This document shows positions 1 through 8,290 of a DNA stretch of 64,000 nt, one piece after another (within the stretch, counting starts at the first letter, position 1; each line of letters opens with the position of its first letter). The notes under the pieces were generated by a model, which was not told where the DNA came from, searched no databases, and saw nothing but the letters and a program-made list of their open reading frames with translations. Origin of the DNA: Gilichinskyi gelida (GTDB lineage: Bacteria > Acidobacteriota > Thermoanaerobaculia > Gp7-AA8); contig JBBPII010000008.1 in assembly GCA_038040385.1 (NCBI GenBank), positions 62,001-126,000 on the forward strand, given 5' to 3'. Position numbers and translations under genes: made by a program.

Positions 1-723
<723 letters not shown>

Positions 724-773
724 GGACGTGTTCGGCCATCATAGCCGCCGATGCGCAGGTCTAAACTTCACCC

Positions 774-1334
774 GTGATCGCAGCCGTCATCCTCGCCGCC
801 GGCGAATCGAAGCGTTTCGGCAAGATCAAGCAACTCCTCCTTCTGGATCGCGTGCTGGAGAACGTCCGCGCGGCGAGGCTCGACGACGTGGTCGTCGTCC
901 TCGGCGCGCATGCCGAGGAGATCCGGAGCGCGGTGCGCTTCGAAGACGAGCGCGTGGTCGTCAACGACGACTACGCGCAGGGCATGAGCACCTCGATTCA
1001 GGCCGGCCTGCGCGCGCTGCCCGTCGAGGCCGAGGCGGCCATGATCGTCCTCGGCGACCAGCCGTTCGTCGCGCCGGCGACCATGGACCTCCTCATCGAC
1101 GAGTACCAGCGGGCGCGGCCGCCTGCGGTCGTCCCGACGGTGGACGGCGTCCGCGGGAACCCGGTGATCATCGCCAGAGCGCTGTTCGGCGAGCTGATGG
1201 AGCTGCGCGGCGACGCCGGCTTCCGGACCATCGCCGCGCGGCACGCCGTTCTGGAGGTACCGGTCGCCGATCGCGGGGTCCTGATGGACGTCGATACGCC
1301 CTCGGATCTCGCCCGGGTACGCGAATTGCGCTAG
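774..1334 (+). CDS. MocA/MobA-like nucleotidyltransferase
   Basis: A 186-aa protein of the NTP-transferase-3 family (MocA, molybdenum cofactor cytidylyltransferase, and relatives). It starts with the nucleotide-binding signature LAAGESKRFGKIKQLLLL and has the acidic metal site LGDQPF and the GNPVII segment typical of MocA. Immediately after KQLLLL the usual 'xGxPLL' stretch is missing and the protein runs straight into DRVLENV, so a few residues of the substrate loop look deleted. A molybdopterin oxidoreductase lies at 5.8 kb, so a role in making its cofactor is plausible, but other nucleotide-sugar or coenzyme roles fit the fold. It ends 10 bp before the histidine kinase and may be co-transcribed with it. 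Confidence 0.8.
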   Translation: MIAAVILAAGESKRFGKIKQLLLLDRVLENVRAARLDDVVVVLGAHAEEIRSAVRFEDERVVVNDDYAQGMSTSIQAGLRALPVEAEAAMIVLGDQPFVAPATMDLLIDEYQRARPPAVVPTVDGVRGNPVIIARALFGELMELRGDAGFRTIAARHAVLEVPVADRGVLMDVDTPSDLARVRELR

Positions 1335-1344
1335 AAAACGGCGG

Positions 1345-2988
1345 ATGAAGCTGCCTGGAAAGCGCATCGCGGTGGAGCGTCTCCGCCAAAGCGAGGAGAT
1401 GTTCCGTCTTCTCGTGGAGAGCGTGAAGGATTACGCCATTTTCGTGCTCGATCCGGACGGTCACGTCCTGACCTGGAACGACGGGGCGCAGCGGATCAAG
1501 CAGTACAAGTTCGAGGAGATCCGCGGCAAGCACTTCTCCGTCTTCTATCCCGAAGTTGACAAACGCGCCCAGAAGCCGGAGCGCGAGCTCGCCACGGCCA
1601 TCCGCGAGGGGCGTATCGAGGACGAAGGCTGGCGCATCCGCAAGGACGGCACCCGGTTCTGGGCCAACGTGGTCATCACCGCGCTGTTCGACGAGACGGG
1701 CGTCCTGCGCGGCTTCGCCAAAGTGACGCGCGACATGACGACGCGCAAAGAGGCGGAAGAGGCGCGCCGCGCGCTGCTCGAGCAGCGCGAAGCGCGCGTG
1801 GAGGCGGAGGAGCAGAAGCGCAGCGCCGAGGCGTCGTACCGCGCGGCGCAGGAAGCGAACCGCGCCAAAGACGAGTTCCTCATGACCCTCTCCCACGAGC
1901 TGCGCACGCCGATGACAGCCATCCTGGGCTGGGCGCGCATGCTTCCGAACATGGACCGTAGCCACCCGTCGTTCGGTGAAGCCATCGCCGCCATCGGCCG
2001 CAGCGCGAAGCTGCAGGCGGCGCTCATCGACGACGTTCTCGACGTCTCGCGCATCGTGTCCGGCAAGCTCCGTCTAAACGTCGACAACATCGACGTCGTG
2101 CCCGTCCTGCACGCCGCGCTCGAATCGGTCCGCCCCAGCGCCGACGCCAAGCAGATCACGCTCGTCACCGCCTTCGCCCCGCAGGTCGGCACGACCACCG
2201 CCGACGCCACCCGCCTGCAGCAGATCGTCTGGAACCTGATGTCCAACGCGGTGAAGTTCACGCCGAGGGGCGGTCGCATCGAGCTGGCCGCGCGCCGCAC
2301 CGCATCGCAATTGGAGGTCTCCGTCACCGATACGGGCGAAGGCATCGACCCGGAGTTCCTGCCGCACGTCTTCGAGGCCTTCCGCCAGGCGGAGACGCCG
2401 TCGACCCGCGTGTTCGGCGGCCTGGGCCTCGGCTTGTCCATCGTCCGCTACATGGTCGAGGCGCACGGCGGCACGGTGACCGCGGAAAGCCAGGGGAGGG
2501 GAAAGGGAGCGCGCTTCTGCGTCAGTCTCCCGATCCGCGCGCTACGGCAGGCGGAGCCGTCGGTGTCGAGGCGCGGAGAAGGGATTCCGTCCGAGGCTCC
2601 AGCCTCGCTGGCCAGCCTCGGCGGCATGCACATTCTCGTGGTGGACGACGATTCGGAAGGGCGCGAGATGATCGCCGTCGCCCTCCGCCAGGCGGGCGCG
2701 GTGGTCACCGCCGTCTCCTCCGCGGCGGATGCGCTGGCGCACGTCGACCGCAACTACCCCGACATCATCCTCACCGACATCGCCATGCCGCACACCGACG
2801 GCTACGCATTGCAGCGCCAATTGCGCGCGCGATCCGAACTGGCCAATACGCGGATCGTGGCGCTCACCGCCTTCCCCGCCTCGGCTGTCGCAGCAGACGA
2901 AAAAGAGTTCGACACCTATCTGCGCAAGCCGATCGACCCCTTCGAGCTGACCATCAAGCTCCGCGAGCTGGTGCCCGTCGTGGGCTGA
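1345..2988 (+). CDS. PAS-domain hybrid sensor histidine kinase with C-terminal receiver
   Basis: A 547-aa cytosolic signalling protein without transmembrane segments. Order: PAS domain (about residues 12-135, DYAIFVLDPDGHVLTWN), a charged coiled coil (135-175), HisKA with phospho-acceptor His184 in SHELRTPM, HATPase with the N box NLMSNAVKFTP (N301) and G boxes DTGEGID and GGLGLGLSIV, then a receiver domain (428-547) with DDD near 434-436, phospho-acceptor Asp478 in LTDIAMP, and the KP lysine in YLRKPID. The kinase therefore phosphorylates its own receiver. No output domain is present, so a phosphotransfer partner elsewhere is expected. The linker between ATPase and receiver is rich in S/A/E and contains a GAGGCT..AGCCTC dyad, possibly another embedded palindrome. 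Confidence 0.93.
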   Translation: MKLPGKRIAVERLRQSEEMFRLLVESVKDYAIFVLDPDGHVLTWNDGAQRIKQYKFEEIRGKHFSVFYPEVDKRAQKPERELATAIREGRIEDEGWRIRKDGTRFWANVVITALFDETGVLRGFAKVTRDMTTRKEAEEARRALLEQREARVEAEEQKRSAEASYRAAQEANRAKDEFLMTLSHELRTPMTAILGWARMLPNMDRSHPSFGEAIAAIGRSAKLQAALIDDVLDVSRIVSGKLRLNVDNIDVVPVLHAALESVRPSADAKQITLVTAFAPQVGTTTADATRLQQIVWNLMSNAVKFTPRGGRIELAARRTASQLEVSVTDTGEGIDPEFLPHVFEAFRQAETPSTRVFGGLGLGLSIVRYMVEAHGGTVTAESQGRGKGARFCVSLPIRALRQAEPSVSRRGEGIPSEAPASLASLGGMHILVVDDDSEGREMIAVALRQAGAVVTAVSSAADALAHVDRNYPDIILTDIAMPHTDGYALQRQLRARSELANTRIVALTAFPASAVAADEKEFDTYLRKPIDPFELTIKLRELVPVVG

Positions 2989-2992
2989 AGCC

Positions 2993-3466
2993 TCACTCCC
3001 AGGCGCCGAGAAGCCGCCGCAACATCACCAGTTGCCCCAGGTGATAGGAGTTGTGGTCGGCCACGAGCAGCGCCTGGGCCATGATCGACGCTCCGGACTT
3101 GCTTTGGGGCAGCGGCGCCAGCAGATCCTTCGACTCATCGGTCACCAACTTTGCAAATTCGGAGAGATCGGTGCGAAAGGCGACGACGCTCCGCTCCCAC
3201 GCCTCGCCGTCCGGCGGCGCCTGCGTACGCGGCCAGTAACCGTCAGGGAAATCCAGCGGGGCGTAATCCGGATCGTTGCGCGTGAACCGCAGGATGTCCG
3301 ACTGCGCAAGGCGCATGTGCTCCAGCAGCTCCCACGGCGAATGCGCGGCGCCCTCGGGCCGCTTCCCTTGCAGCGCCGGATCGAGACGGTTCGTGGCGTC
3401 GTAGAAACCGGCGTGCGCGCCTTCGCCCTCCAGGGCGTAGACGATGTGTTCCCGCAGTGATTGCAT
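2993..3466 (-). CDS. DinB family protein
   Basis: A 157-aa four-helix-bundle protein of the DinB/YfiT superfamily. It has SPWELLEHMRLAQ in the first helices and ADHNSYHLGQLVMLR near the C-terminus, which carries the usual metal-binding histidines. The start at MQSLREHIVY (3466) is chosen because 16 extra upstream residues (to 3514) run into a palindromic repeat and look non-native. Members bind a divalent metal and often act as thiol-dependent S-transferases. Bacillithiol-dependent BstA enzymes belong to this superfamily, and a complete bacillithiol pathway lies 5 kb away. A bacillithiol transferase role is therefore an attractive inference, not shown by sequence alone. Confidence 0.82.
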   Translation of the reverse strand: MQSLREHIVYALEGEGAHAGFYDATNRLDPALQGKRPEGAAHSPWELLEHMRLAQSDILRFTRNDPDYAPLDFPDGYWPRTQAPPDGEAWERSVVAFRTDLSEFAKLVTDESKDLLAPLPQSKSGASIMAQALLVADHNSYHLGQLVMLRRLLGAWE

Positions 3467-3489
3467 CCGGTCAAGATACCGCAGGTTTC

Positions 3490-3519
3490 GGAGTGCGGTG
3501 CACGAGCGCCGCACTCCGA
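3490..3519. repeat. Palindromic repeat, GGAGTGCGG family
   Basis: GGAGTGCGG and CCGCACTCC face each other around a short loop. It lies between the DinB start and the stop of the next minus-strand gene. The same arms recur at 4254-4357 and, in degenerate form, at 19705-19735. Confidence 0.8.
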
Positions 3520-3527
3520 GGGTCTCT

Positions 3528-4169
3528 TCAATAGCGGCGGCCGCGGCCGCTGTTCACGCTCTCCACGCGATACGCGGAGAAGACCCCGCCGCGCGACCAA
3601 TCGCCGGACAGCGCGACGAGATCGCCGCGGCGCAGATCCTCGAGATCGATCGAGCGATAGCGGCGGTCGGCGCCGCGCATGTCGACCGTGATGTGGCGCC
3701 CCGTGGCCTGATCGCGCAGGACGAGCGTGTCGCGGCGGAAGTCGACGCGCTCCACGGTGCCGCGCAGGAAGTCGTTCGAACGGGACGAGTCGTAATATCC
3801 GCCGCCGCCGCCGGGGAAGTCGACCGCGTCGACGAAGACGCTGCCGCCGCGGAAGACGCCGCCCAGGCGGATGGCGACACCGACGCGCAGATCGCGTCCG
3901 CGGTTGCGCAGGTGCCGCTCGGGAACGAAGAAGGAGTAGTTGCCGCGATCGAGCTCCACGCGGTAACCGTCGCTGCGGCGATCCAGCGATCGGACCTTTC
4001 CTTCGAGTGTCACACGTTCGTTATCGCGGTAGCCGCCGCGATCGGAGTTGCCGCCGCGATCTCGATCCCGCGACGTCTCATTCTGGCTACGCCAATCCGC
4101 GAAGGCGGACGACGCAACCAACATCACCACTGCTACCACTGCTGCACTCAAACCATTGATTCTTTTCAT
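3528..4169 (-). CDS. Secreted DUF5666-like protein
   Basis: A 213-aa exported protein. The ATG at 4169 follows a strong GGAGGG ribosome site. The first 25 residues (MKRINGLSAAVVAVVMLVAS then SAFA) form a signal peptide. A stretch rich in Arg, Asp and Gly (RDRDRGGNSDRGGYRDN) follows, then three short beta-rich modules (VTLEGKVRSLDRR, FLRGTVERVDFRRDTLVL, DLRRGDLVALSGDW) like the small beta-barrel repeats of DUF5666 proteins. The function is unknown; a periplasmic or surface binding role is likely. It could form a unit with the DinB gene downstream, but a hairpin separates them. Confidence 0.75.
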   Translation of the reverse strand: MKRINGLSAAVVAVVMLVASSAFADWRSQNETSRDRDRGGNSDRGGYRDNERVTLEGKVRSLDRRSDGYRVELDRGNYSFFVPERHLRNRGRDLRVGVAIRLGGVFRGGSVFVDAVDFPGGGGGYYDSSRSNDFLRGTVERVDFRRDTLVLRDQATGRHITVDMRGADRRYRSIDLEDLRRGDLVALSGDWSRGGVFSAYRVESVNSGRGRRY

Positions 4170-4253
4170 GTTTCCCTCCGGGGACTGATTGACGAATGGG
4201 AGGGTTAATCGCAACGGCTGAGCCACCCTCACCCGCCGCTTCGCGGCAGACTT

Positions 4254-4357
4254 GGAGTGCGGGCGTCTCCGCCCGCATCCGACGGGCGTCTCGCCCGGCG
4301 GCGTAACGTGATCGGGCGGGACGCCCGATCAGTGCGGGCGGGACGCCCGCACTCCGA
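4254..4357. repeat. Composite palindromic repeat overlapping the phyH 3' end
   Basis: A nest of inverted repeats: GGAGTGCGGGCG at the left and CGCCCGCACTCC at the right, with smaller hairpins (GGGCGTCTCGCCC, GATCGGGCGGGACGCCCGATC) between them. The minus-strand dioxygenase gene ends inside it: its last residues FGVRASRPH and its TGA stop at 4329 are encoded by the element. Confidence 0.85.
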
Positions 4358-5123
4358 ACAGCAGCGGATTCAGCTCGCTCTGCGCCACGTCGCCGGGGCG
4401 CACGCCGGGAAGAAACACATCCAGATCGACGCGCTGGTTTTCGTTGGCCGGCTCCACGGCGCGCGCTCCGTCGGCGTAGTAGATGACGGTGAGAACTTCG
4501 CGGACGCGATCCGATCGGTTCGCGCCCGCCGAGTGCAGCGTACCTCCGGCGTGGAAGGTAGCGTCGCCCGCGCGCATCGGCGGCGCGCTCCACACCGGCC
4601 AGCGACGTTCGGCGATGAGCGCGTCGAGGCGGCGGTCGGTGTCGTCGGAGATGGCGAGCTCGCCCAGGCCGCCGGCGCGATGCGAGCCGGACGCGAAACG
4701 CATCAGGCCCATCTCCTCCTCGACGTCGACCAGCGCCAGCCACATCGTCACCGTCGCGTCGGTGTCGAGAGGCCAGTAGTAGCGGTCCTGGTGCCACGGC
4801 GTGCGCCCCGCGCCGGGCGGCTTGAAGAGCGCCTGGTCGTGATACAGCCGCACCGCCGGCACGCCGAGGAGCTCCGCGGCGGCGCGCGCGAACTGCGGGT
4901 TGAACACGATCTCCCGCGCCGCGTCGCTCAGCCGCCAAATGTTCGTGACCTGCGTGAACAGCTTCGAGTAGTCGTCGATCCGCTGCTGCGCATCGCCCCG
5001 CCGCGCAACCTCGGCCACCACCTCTTCGATCACCGGCCGGTACGCGCTGATCTCCTCGCGCGACGCGAGGCCGCGCACGAGGGCGTGGCCGTCGCGCTGA
5101 AACGCCTTATGATCGACTGGCAT
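4329..5123 (-). CDS. Phytanoyl-CoA dioxygenase (PhyH) family protein
   Basis: A 264-aa non-haem Fe(II)/2-oxoglutarate dioxygenase. The metal triad is visible as H and D of TPWHQDRYYWP and the distal H in GGTLHSAGANRS, with the 2-oxoglutarate Arg shortly after. Family members hydroxylate small lipophilic or amino-acid-like substrates; the substrate here cannot be told. The ATG of MPVDHKAF (5123) is preferred over an in-frame TTG at 5132. It is divergent from the cytochrome b gene at 5135, so a tight divergent promoter is expected. The natural C-terminus appears replaced by a repeat-encoded tail (GVRASRPH). Confidence 0.88.
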   Translation of the reverse strand: MPVDHKAFQRDGHALVRGLASREEISAYRPVIEEVVAEVARRGDAQQRIDDYSKLFTQVTNIWRLSDAAREIVFNPQFARAAAELLGVPAVRLYHDQALFKPPGAGRTPWHQDRYYWPLDTDATVTMWLALVDVEEEMGLMRFASGSHRAGGLGELAISDDTDRRLDALIAERRWPVWSAPPMRAGDATFHAGGTLHSAGANRSDRVREVLTVIYYADGARAVEPANENQRVDLDVFLPGVRPGDVAQSELNPLLFGVRASRPH

Positions 5124-5134
5124 CCAACCCAATT

Positions 5135-5791
5135 ATGAAGCGCCTGGTACGGAAGCATCCGCTGGCCATCCGGTGGTTCCACTGGATCAACTTCCCTCTG
5201 CTGACGGTGATGATCTGGAGCGGCGCGCTGATCTACTGGGCCAACGCCGTGTACCGCATCGGCATCGGGCACTTCACGCTGCTGAAGATGAACTTCCCGC
5301 AGCCGGTGTGGAAGGCGCTGCACATGAACTACAGACTCGCGGAAGGCATGGCCCTGCACTTCTTTTTCATGTGGCTGTTCGCCGTCAATGGGATTGCCTA
5401 CGTCGTCTACACCATCGTCTCCGGCGAGTGGCGGCTGCTCGTCCCCGACCGCCATTCGCTGCGCGAAGCGTGGCAGGTCCTGCTGCACGACCTCCACTTG
5501 CGCAAGGAGCCGCCGCCGCAGAAGAAGTACAACGCGGCGCAGAAGATCTCCTACACCCTGATCATCGTCATGGGCTTCTTCTCGCTGCTCACCGGACTGG
5601 CCATCTACAAGCCGGTGCAGGTGAACTGGCTGGCGGCGCTCTTCGGCGGCTACGCCATGGCCCGCTTCTTCCACTTCTGGCTGACCGTCGGCTACGTGCT
5701 CTTCTTCGTCGTCCACATCGCGCAGGTGGTCAAGACGGGATGGAACAACTTCCGGGCGATGATCATCGGGACGGAGGTGGCCAGTGACTGA
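5135..5791 (+). CDS. Cytochrome b561-like membrane subunit of a molybdoenzyme
   Basis: A 218-aa integral membrane protein with about four hydrophobic helices. His residues suited to haem b binding lie in AIRWFHWINFP (helix 1), MALHFFFMWLF (helix 2), FFHFWLTVGY and FFVVHIAQVV (helices 3-4). It resembles the b-type cytochrome subunits of Ni,Fe-hydrogenase and thiosulfate reductase. Its stop overlaps the start of the molybdopterin oxidoreductase by 8 nt, so the two are made together. By analogy with MsrPQ-type systems it should pass quinol electrons to (or accept them from) the periplasmic molybdoenzyme. Confidence 0.88.
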   Translation: MKRLVRKHPLAIRWFHWINFPLLTVMIWSGALIYWANAVYRIGIGHFTLLKMNFPQPVWKALHMNYRLAEGMALHFFFMWLFAVNGIAYVVYTIVSGEWRLLVPDRHSLREAWQVLLHDLHLRKEPPPQKKYNAAQKISYTLIIVMGFFSLLTGLAIYKPVQVNWLAALFGGYAMARFFHFWLTVGYVLFFVVHIAQVVKTGWNNFRAMIIGTEVASD

Positions 5792-6602
5792 CGGACCACC
5801 GATCGCCGAAGAGATCGAAGCCGCGCGCCTTGCCGCCATCGCCGCCAATGACGCCGATGTCGAGGCCGAAGTGCGCCGCCACACGCGCCGCAACTTCATC
5901 GTCGCCGGCGCCGCCGCCGCGGCGGGGCTGGGCGGGTGGAAGTGGCTTCGCTCGCGTCCCGCGGAAGGCGGCGTCGCCTGGCCGTTCCGCCGCGTGCTGG
6001 AGGCCAACGAACGGATCGCCGGCGCCTTCTTCGACCCGAACCGTCTGAGCCATACCTACGATCCGTCGCAGGTCATGCGGCCCGCGCGCATCAACGGCGG
6101 CATCGGACTGGCGGCGAACGCCGACGCGGAGAACTGGCGCCTCAACATAGAGGGCGCCGCAGCAGCGGTCGCGGAAGGGGCCGCATCGCCGGTGGCGCTG
6201 ACCCTCGACGACCTGCGCGCCTTTCCGCGCCAAGAGCTGACCACCGAGCTTCGCTGCATCGAAGGCTGGACCATGATCGTGCACTGGACGGGCGTCCGCC
6301 TCGCCGACGTCATGGCCAGGTTCCCGCCGGCGCAGCCGGTGCGGTACCTATCGATGGAGACGCCAGGCCGCGGCTACTACGTTGGCCTCGACATCGCCAG
6401 CGCCATGCATCCGCAGACCCTGCTGGCCTGGGCCATCAACGGCGAGCCGCTCTCCTGGCAGCACGGCGCGCCGCTGCGGCTGGCCATTCCGATCAAGTAC
6501 GGGGTGAAGAACATCAAGCGAATCGCCACCATCCGCTACACCGACATCCGCCCGGCGGACTTCTGGGGCGAGCGGGGGTACGACTGGTATTGCGGGCTGT
6601 GA
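5784..6602 (+). CDS. Tat-exported sulfite-oxidase-family molybdopterin oxidoreductase
   Basis: A 272-aa enzyme of the sulfite oxidase/YedY (MsrP) fold. It starts at a GTG overlapping the cytochrome gene. The twin-arginine motif is HTRRNFIVAG followed by an Ala-rich hydrophobic stretch, but it sits about 33 residues in, after an acidic Ala-rich leader (an unusually long n-region). The molybdenum-ligand Cys is in TELRCIEGWT, followed by GVRLADV, PGRGYYVGLD and PIKYGVKNIK, as in MsrP. The C-terminus GYDWYCGL is conserved in this subgroup. Predicted role: periplasmic reduction or oxidation of an S- or N-oxide using electrons from the cytochrome b partner. The real substrate is unknown. Confidence 0.9.
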   Translation: MTDGPPIAEEIEAARLAAIAANDADVEAEVRRHTRRNFIVAGAAAAAGLGGWKWLRSRPAEGGVAWPFRRVLEANERIAGAFFDPNRLSHTYDPSQVMRPARINGGIGLAANADAENWRLNIEGAAAAVAEGAASPVALTLDDLRAFPRQELTTELRCIEGWTMIVHWTGVRLADVMARFPPAQPVRYLSMETPGRGYYVGLDIASAMHPQTLLAWAINGEPLSWQHGAPLRLAIPIKYGVKNIKRIATIRYTDIRPADFWGERGYDWYCGL

Positions 6603-6624
6603 CCGTGGTGCTAATCTCTCCCCC

Positions 6625-7548
6625 ATGGTCCTGATCAACAAGGCGATCAACGAGGTCACCGTCAAGCTGGTGTACTACGGCCCCGGCCTCTGCGGGAAAA
6701 CGACCAACCTGGAGAAGATCTACGGCAACCCGAAGCTGGAGAACAAGGGAAAGATGATCTCCATGTCGACGGAGACCGACCGGACGCTCTTCTTCGACTT
6801 CATGCCGATGGAGCTCGGCACGATCGGCGGGCAGAAAGTCCGGGTGCAGCTCTACACCGTGCCCGGCCAGGTCTTCTACGACGCCACGCGCAAGCTGGTG
6901 CTGCGCGGCGCCGACGGCGTGGTCTTCGTCGCCGACTCGCAGGCGTCGATGCACGAGTCGAACATCGACAGCCTGGAGAATCTCAAGACCAACCTCCGCC
7001 TCAACCGCATCGATCCCGACAAGATCGCGCTGGTGCTCCAGTACAACAAGCGCGACCTGCCGAACGTCGACTCGGTCGAGGAGATGAACGCCTACCTCAA
7101 TTCCGACAACAAGCCGGTGGTGGAGGCGTCGGCGATCAACGGCACCGGCGTGACCGCCACCTTGCGGGCGGCGATCACCAGGATCCTCGACAACCTGAAG
7201 AACAACGTCGACACCACGCTGTACGACGAGCCGGAGCTGGCGGCGCCGGACATGAGGGCGAAGTCGGGCGTTTTCGCTTCCTCGGCATTCAAGACAGATG
7301 TAGGACGGGCTTCAGCCCGTCCCGAGCCCGTCGAGGAGGATCCCTTCGGCGCCGTAGCCGTGGAGATCGAGCCCGAGCCCATCGGCGAGAACCCCTTCGA
7401 GGCGGTGGCCGAGATTCACGACCCCGCCGCGGAGCGCGGCGAGCTCGACGCGCTGCTGACCGGCGCGACCGCCGTGGTGCGCGCGCTGGAAGAGGCGCTG
7501 GAAAAAGCGCGGCGGCACGAGGCGGACATTCGCTCGCGCCTGTCCTGA
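6625..7548 (+). CDS. mglA: MglA-family small GTPase with a 110-residue C-terminal extension
   Basis: A 307-aa protein. Residues 1-195 are a canonical MglA Ras-like GTPase: P-loop GPGLCGKTTN (19-28), switch region with TETDRTLFFDF, TVPGQVFYDATRKLVLRGA, and the specificity motif NKRD. MglA proteins act as polarity or motility switches controlled by MglB-type activators. The tail is not part of the usual family length (about 195 aa): it contains two similar acidic segments, EEDPFGAVAVEIEPEPIG and ENPFEAVAEI, then a helix ALEEALEKARRHEADIR likely to form a coiled coil. A palindromic element is read in frame inside the tail (GRASARP). Its stop and the next ATG overlap (TGATG). Confidence 0.9.
   Translation: MVLINKAINEVTVKLVYYGPGLCGKTTNLEKIYGNPKLENKGKMISMSTETDRTLFFDFMPMELGTIGGQKVRVQLYTVPGQVFYDATRKLVLRGADGVVFVADSQASMHESNIDSLENLKTNLRLNRIDPDKIALVLQYNKRDLPNVDSVEEMNAYLNSDNKPVVEASAINGTGVTATLRAAITRILDNLKNNVDTTLYDEPELAAPDMRAKSGVFASSAFKTDVGRASARPEPVEEDPFGAVAVEIEPEPIGENPFEAVAEIHDPAAERGELDALLTGATAVVRALEEALEKARRHEADIRSRLS
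7297..7322. repeat. GGACGGGCTTCAGCCCGTCC element inside mglA
   Basis: The perfect palindrome GGACGGGCTTCAGCCCGTCC preceded by GATGTA lies within the mglA tail and is translated in frame as DVGRASARP. Sister copies occur at 8345, 43235 and 50602 inside other genes, and relatives at 17780 and 38659 between genes. Confidence 0.92.
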
Positions 7549-8264
7549 TGGCCTGGTACCAGGAGTGGTTCGGCGAGGACTACCTCGACCTCTACGCGCA
7601 CCGCGACGATGCCGAGGCCAAGCAGCAGGTGGACTTTTTCCGCCGGCAGTGCGGCGAGGTGCGCGGCCCCCTGCTCGACCTGGCCTGCGGCATGGGCCGT
7701 CACATGGCCATCCTGAGAGACGCCGGGTATCGAGCCGTCGGCTGCGACCTGTCGTACATGCTCCTCCGCACCGGCATGCTCGAATACGGCCCCATGGCCG
7801 TGGCGCGCGCGGACATGCGCAGCCTTCCCTTCTGCAGCGGCACCTTCGGCGGGTTGGTGAACTTCTTCACCAGCTTCGGCTACTTCGCCACCGAGGAGGA
7901 GAACCTGCAGGTGGTCCGCGAGATGGCGCGCGTGCTGGAGCCGGGCGCCGTCTTCCTCTTCGACTACCTCAACGTCGAGCGTGAGCTGGAGCGCCTGGTC
8001 CGGAAGGAGCGGCTCGAGACGCCGAAGGGACCGGTGCAGATCGAGCGCTGGTTCGACCCCTCCGACCGCTCGTTCAACAAACGGATCACCATCGGCGAAA
8101 AGCGCTTCCTGGAGCGCGTTCGCGGGTACGATCTCGCCGAGATCTCCGCGATGTTCAACTCCTCGGGGCTCACCATCGGCGCCGCATTCGGCGACTTCAA
8201 CAGCGCGCCATACGAGCCGTCGTCGCCGCGGCTGATTCTGGTCGGCCGAAGGAGCGCGTCCTGA
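7548..8264 (+). CDS. Class I SAM-dependent methyltransferase
   Basis: A 238-aa Rossmann methyltransferase. Motif I is LLDLACGMGRHM, followed by the acidic end of strand 2 (VGCDLSYMLL), RADMRSLPF (motif II region) and a Val/Phe-rich strand with FDYLNVERELERLV. It matches the general Methyltransf_11/25 type acting on a small molecule or cofactor. It is coupled to mglA through a TGATG overlap and followed within about 30 bp by bshC. It may belong to the bacillithiol transcription unit, but a direct role in thiol synthesis is not established. Confidence 0.85.
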   Translation: MAWYQEWFGEDYLDLYAHRDDAEAKQQVDFFRRQCGEVRGPLLDLACGMGRHMAILRDAGYRAVGCDLSYMLLRTGMLEYGPMAVARADMRSLPFCSGTFGGLVNFFTSFGYFATEEENLQVVREMARVLEPGAVFLFDYLNVERELERLVRKERLETPKGPVQIERWFDPSDRSFNKRITIGEKRFLERVRGYDLAEISAMFNSSGLTIGAAFGDFNSAPYEPSSPRLILVGRRSAS

Positions 8265-8290
8265 AGTTCCCGCTCGCGCAATACCCGGGC

